Of a stretch of 5,443 nucleotides of DNA, positions 5,414 through 5,443 are shown piece by piece. The stretch's first letter is position 1. The number at the start of each line of letters is the position of its first letter. Location: positions 1 through 5,443 of the forward strand of contig DGIK01000110.1 in the NCBI GenBank assembly GCA_002393195.1. Reading direction: 5' to 3'. The notes beneath the pieces were generated by a model. That model was given only the letters and a program-made list of their open reading frames with translations. It had not been told where the DNA came from and did not search any database. The stretch comes from Bacteroidales bacterium UBA3824 (lineage in GTDB: Bacteria > Bacteroidota > Bacteroidia > Bacteroidales > UBA3824). Both the position numbers and the translations under genes were made by a program.

Positions 5414-5443
5414 TTTGCAAAATTCTGCGCTGTTTCATATTTA
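5414..5443 (+). promoter_or_regulatory. Possible promoter cut by the window edge
   Basis: TTTG at 5414-5417 lies in a 14-bp exact copy of the -33 region of the second SLATT-like gene. Exactly 20 bp later the window ends in TATTTA, which would be the start of a -7 element but already departs from TAnnTTTG at its sixth base. It suggests a further plus-strand gene beyond the window but is not secure. Confidence 0.25.

Noticed and set aside
4860..5438. Minus-strand open frame of 192 residues opposite the second SLATT-like gene
   Set aside because: It is antisense to the repeat tail and rich in Leu/Phe/Val as expected from the complement of Lys/Glu codons; it also runs through the downstream hairpin.

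Overview
The window looks like chromosomal DNA from a member of the Bacteroidota, probably Bacteroidales. The main reasons are four genes or operons with the Bacteroides-type promoter (TTTG at -33, 19-20 bp, TAnnTTTG at -7), AT-rich leaders with no Shine-Dalgarno sequence, and a large TamB-type protein whose C-terminus reads like Bacteroidota homologues. No tRNA, rRNA, CRISPR array or transposase gene was seen.

Region 1 (1-2515) is the 3' part of a tamB-like gene for outer-membrane biogenesis. It is open at the left edge, so its true start lies outside the window, and it ends in a perfect 10-bp hairpin overlapping the stop codon. This is housekeeping DNA.

Region 2 (2548-5327) is an accessory block. 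It holds two separately promoted plus-strand genes for two-transmembrane proteins resembling the SLATT/DUF4231 superfamily (2608-3531 and 4350-5327). Between them, on the minus strand, is a two-gene toxin-antitoxin operon: an acidic antitoxin candidate (3906-4214) overlapping by 20 bp a RelE/ParE-like toxin (3617-3925). The first SLATT gene converges on the toxin. The antitoxin and the second SLATT gene are divergent, and a TGCAAA/TTTGCA inverted repeat covers both of their -33 elements. This could couple their expression, but that is inference.

The most unusual protein is the second SLATT-like one. After its membrane domain, the short tail that DUF4231 proteins normally carry once appears three times, separated by Lys/Glu/Pro-rich linkers. 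The first SLATT-like protein has one tail copy and an extra N-terminal helical region of about 115 residues. SLATT proteins have been predicted to be membrane effectors of nucleotide-signalling conflict systems. No cyclase, SLOG protein or other sensor gene is visible here, so the block is a candidate defence module and not a demonstrated one.

Region 3 (5328-5443) is non-coding. It contains a 13-bp-stem hairpin without a clear U-tract and a 14-bp copy of the -33 region of the second SLATT gene, possibly the start of the next promoter, cut by the window edge.
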